Source of the DNA: Nitrospirota bacterium
GTDB taxonomy: Bacteria > Nitrospinota > Nitrospinia > Nitrospinales > Nitrospinaceae
Direction of reading: 5' to 3'
Assembly: GCA_003229345.1 (NCBI GenBank)
Contig: QIDN01000035.1
Location: 1-7,579, forward strand
Length of the DNA stretch: 7,579 nucleotides
The notes under the pieces: model-generated
The model's input: the letters and a program-made list of their open reading frames with translations, nothing else
Told to the model about the DNA's origin: nothing
Database searches by the model: none
Position numbers and translations under genes: made by a program
Shown: positions 6,650 to 7,579 of the stretch, one piece after another
How the letters are laid out: each line of letters starts with the position of its first letter
Position numbering within the stretch: the first letter of the stretch is position 1

Positions 6650-6818
6650 GCTCAGAATGACAATTAACGTTTTTCTGCCATTTTGAGGAGCCGCAGGCGA
6701 CGAAGAATCTATATTTTAAGTTATTACCCCGTCAACCGGGCAACAACACCCATTCTCACTGTATCGCATCCCTGCCACCACCAGCAAATAAAAACGAATT
6801 TTCGACCTTTATCTATAC

Positions 6819-6840
6819 GCCCTTCGGCAGGCTCAGGACA
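6819..6840. repeat. REP-like dispersed repeat (CCCTTCGGCAGGCTCAGGA type)
   Basis: GCCCTTCGGCAGGCTCAGGA matches a sequence family that recurs between genes in many unrelated bacteria and is often mistranslated as RPSTGSGQ-like peptides; here the false frame reads RPSAGSGQ. A single copy is in the window. Family membership is from memory of the motif, not a search. Confidence 0.5.
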
Positions 6841-6884
6841 GTTGCCTGTAGGTAATTTAGATTATTCGGGGCATTGACAGCAGC

Positions 6885-6905
6885 TGGGTCCAGCGGCACG
6901 CTGGC
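6885..6905 (+). repeat. 21-bp palindromic repeat, copy 2
   Basis: This is the better palindrome of the pair: CCAGCG (6890-6895) and CGCTGG (6899-6904) pair perfectly around GCA. It differs from copy 1 (6629-6649) at three positions, and one of those (T to C at 6901) turns a G-T pair into G-C. Confidence 0.6.
6890..6904 (-). terminator. Hairpin just after the right-hand gene, possible terminator
   Basis: The perfect 6-bp GC-rich stem with a 3-nt loop lies 4 bp beyond the stop codon of the minus-strand gene ending at 6909. No T run follows on that strand, so intrinsic termination is doubtful; protection of the mRNA 3' end is as likely. It coincides with repeat copy 2. Confidence 0.3.
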
Positions 6906-6908
6906 CGG

Positions 6909-7579
6909 CTAGGCTATTTTTTGGACAAAGAGCTGGGTCTTGTCCGCGTACCAGTGGTATGCCGTTTCGATTTGCGGGGTATGCAGATTGGGGGTGTCGT
7001 AGTGGCCTGCTTCATCGAAGGGGACATAGTGCATTTCCATCGAACGATACAACTGGTTGAGGTAACCCTGAAAATCGGCGTACATCGGGATGAGTTTTTT
7101 CAGTTTGGGCATAGCCTGTTCTTTAAACCGCAACAGCTCTTTGCCGAAAGGATGAATAGCCGTGAGTCCGTCACTGCCGTGCCGCTGCTCCGCGAAATAC
7201 ACCAGCGATTCGAAATCCTCCCAATCCTCCAGTGCATCCACATCCGAAACAAAGGCCGGATCGTCGTTGAATTTAGCGAGAAACGGAGTGTCCAGAAGAA
7301 TGGAGGCCCCCTGATTGAAATTCTTGAGATGCGCTCCGAACTTGAATTTATCGTCCAGCCGGAATTGCTTCAAATCGGAATCAAAGTGCCGGAAATGTTT
7401 CGCCAGAACCGGCAACAGCATCAACATGCGGGCCGGGGACCGCAGGGCCTTGCTCAATCCTGCGTTGAGGATTTTCCCGTCCTTGCGGGTTTGGTGCAAC
7501 AGCTCAATAATATCGTCCTCGATGGCCGACAAATTGATGGGGTAGACGTTGGGCTCCTTCACATCGTGAAGCTGTTTGG
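6909..7579 (-). CDS. Protein of unknown family, 5' end cut by window edge
   Basis: The frame ends at TAG (6909-6911) and is open to the right edge: in-frame codons K-Q-L-H-D precede GTG 7562, and no Shine-Dalgarno sequence precedes that GTG. The true start is therefore probably outside the window, and at least 223 residues are present. Counted from the GTG, the sequence is soluble and mainly helical, with no signal peptide or membrane segment. Notable stretches are HFRHFDSDLKQF (57-68), DDKFKFGAHLKNFNQGASILL (about 70-90), an acidic run DVDALEDWEDFES (about 107-119) and HYVPFDEAGHYDTPNLHTPQIETAYHWY near the C-terminus. The clustered His, Asp and aromatic residues could bind metal, but no known motif fits. 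It is separated from the TonB-family gene by a 485-bp repeat region, so co-transcription with it is unlikely. It is a real gene by frame length and codon use; the function is unknown. Confidence 0.75.
   Translation of the reverse strand, partial: KQLHDVKEPNVYPINLSAIEDDIIELLHQTRKDGKILNAGLSKALRSPARMLMLLPVLAKHFRHFDSDLKQFRLDDKFKFGAHLKNFNQGASILLDTPFLAKFNDDPAFVSDVDALEDWEDFESLVYFAEQRHGSDGLTAIHPFGKELLRFKEQAMPKLKKLIPMYADFQGYLNQLYRSMEMHYVPFDEAGHYDTPNLHTPQIETAYHWYADKTQLFVQKIA

Larger units (their letters stand above)
6550..6710. repeat. Nested inverted repeat, two head-to-head copies of a dispersed unit
   Basis: Outer arms AGATTCTTCG (6550-6559) and CGAAGAATCT (6701-6710) are perfect inverted repeats of 10 bp. 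Inner arms CTCAGAATGACA (6651-6662) and TGCCATTTTGAG (6676-6687) match at 10 of 12 positions. The right unit is compact at 35 bp. The left unit is stretched to 113 bp. The unit resembles the common intergenic repeat running from AGATTCTTCG to CAGAATGACA found in many bacterial genomes (recalled from memory, not searched). Confidence 0.6.
6424..6908. other. Repeat-rich intergenic region with no gene
   Basis: These 485 bp lie between two minus-strand genes and hold a cluster of hairpins and dispersed-repeat fragments, listed separately. No convincing protein gene is present: the longest plus-strand frame (6683-6877) runs across repeat sequence and lacks a ribosome site. No clear promoter for the TonB-family gene was found; TATTAT on the minus strand near 6449-6454 has no matching -35 box. 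Confidence 0.7.

Noticed and set aside
6683..6877. Plus-strand frame of 64 codons
   Set aside because: It runs through dispersed-repeat sequence and contains the false peptide RPSAGSGQ, typical of translated REP-like repeats. There is no ribosome site.
6424..6908. CRISPR array or tRNA gene in the repeat-rich gap
   Set aside because: Repeats are few, inverted or irregularly spaced, and no cloverleaf fold with a T-loop motif was seen.

Overview
The window carries five protein genes, two of them cut by the window edges, and reads like a chromosomal segment of a Gram-negative bacterium. The evidence is a TonB-type energy transducer, two secreted proteins with Sec signal peptides, c-di-GMP signalling and a strong match to a sigma-54 promoter. 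Composition is moderate but uneven, AT-rich at the far left and near 55-60% GC in the middle. The mix of genes and dispersed intergenic repeats would suit a deltaproteobacterial or Nitrospinota-type genome, but that assignment is a guess, as no marker gene is present.

Left part (1-3640, minus strand): a 703-residue secreted modular protein (N-terminal beta domain, PKD, two chitobiase-C-terminal-like repeats, a VWA7-like beta region, HYR) is followed 82 bp downstream by a secreted Het-C/VWA7-N-like protein. The second gene runs off the left edge. It is a complete open frame of 482 codons with a good ribosome binding site and a putative metal-dependent hydrolase motif. No terminator separates the two genes and a good sigma-70-type promoter lies upstream of the first, so they look like one transcription unit for an exported protein pair.

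Centre (3641-5448): a 550-bp divergent intergenic region leads into a plus-strand diguanylate cyclase with a C-terminal PilZ domain. A consensus-quality sigma-54 -24/-12 element, with a possible IHF site about 66 bp before the predicted transcript start, fixes the likely translation start at 4191. The upstream TTG at 4125 lies before this promoter. The enzyme has an intact catalytic signature, an RxxD inhibitory site and both PilZ ligand motifs, so it should make, sense and be restrained by c-di-GMP.

Right part (5449-7579, minus strand): a TonB-family protein converges on the cyclase gene. Upstream of it lies a 485-bp repeat-rich intergenic region with tandem hairpins, a nested inverted repeat that looks interrupted by a smaller element, a 21-bp repeat in two copies and a widespread REP-like sequence. 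Beyond that is a soluble protein of unknown family that runs off the right edge.

The genes do not form one obvious pathway. The strongest leads are the sigma-54-controlled GGDEF-PilZ gene and the Het-C-like/PKD secreted pair. No tRNA, rRNA, CRISPR array, transposase or integrase was seen.
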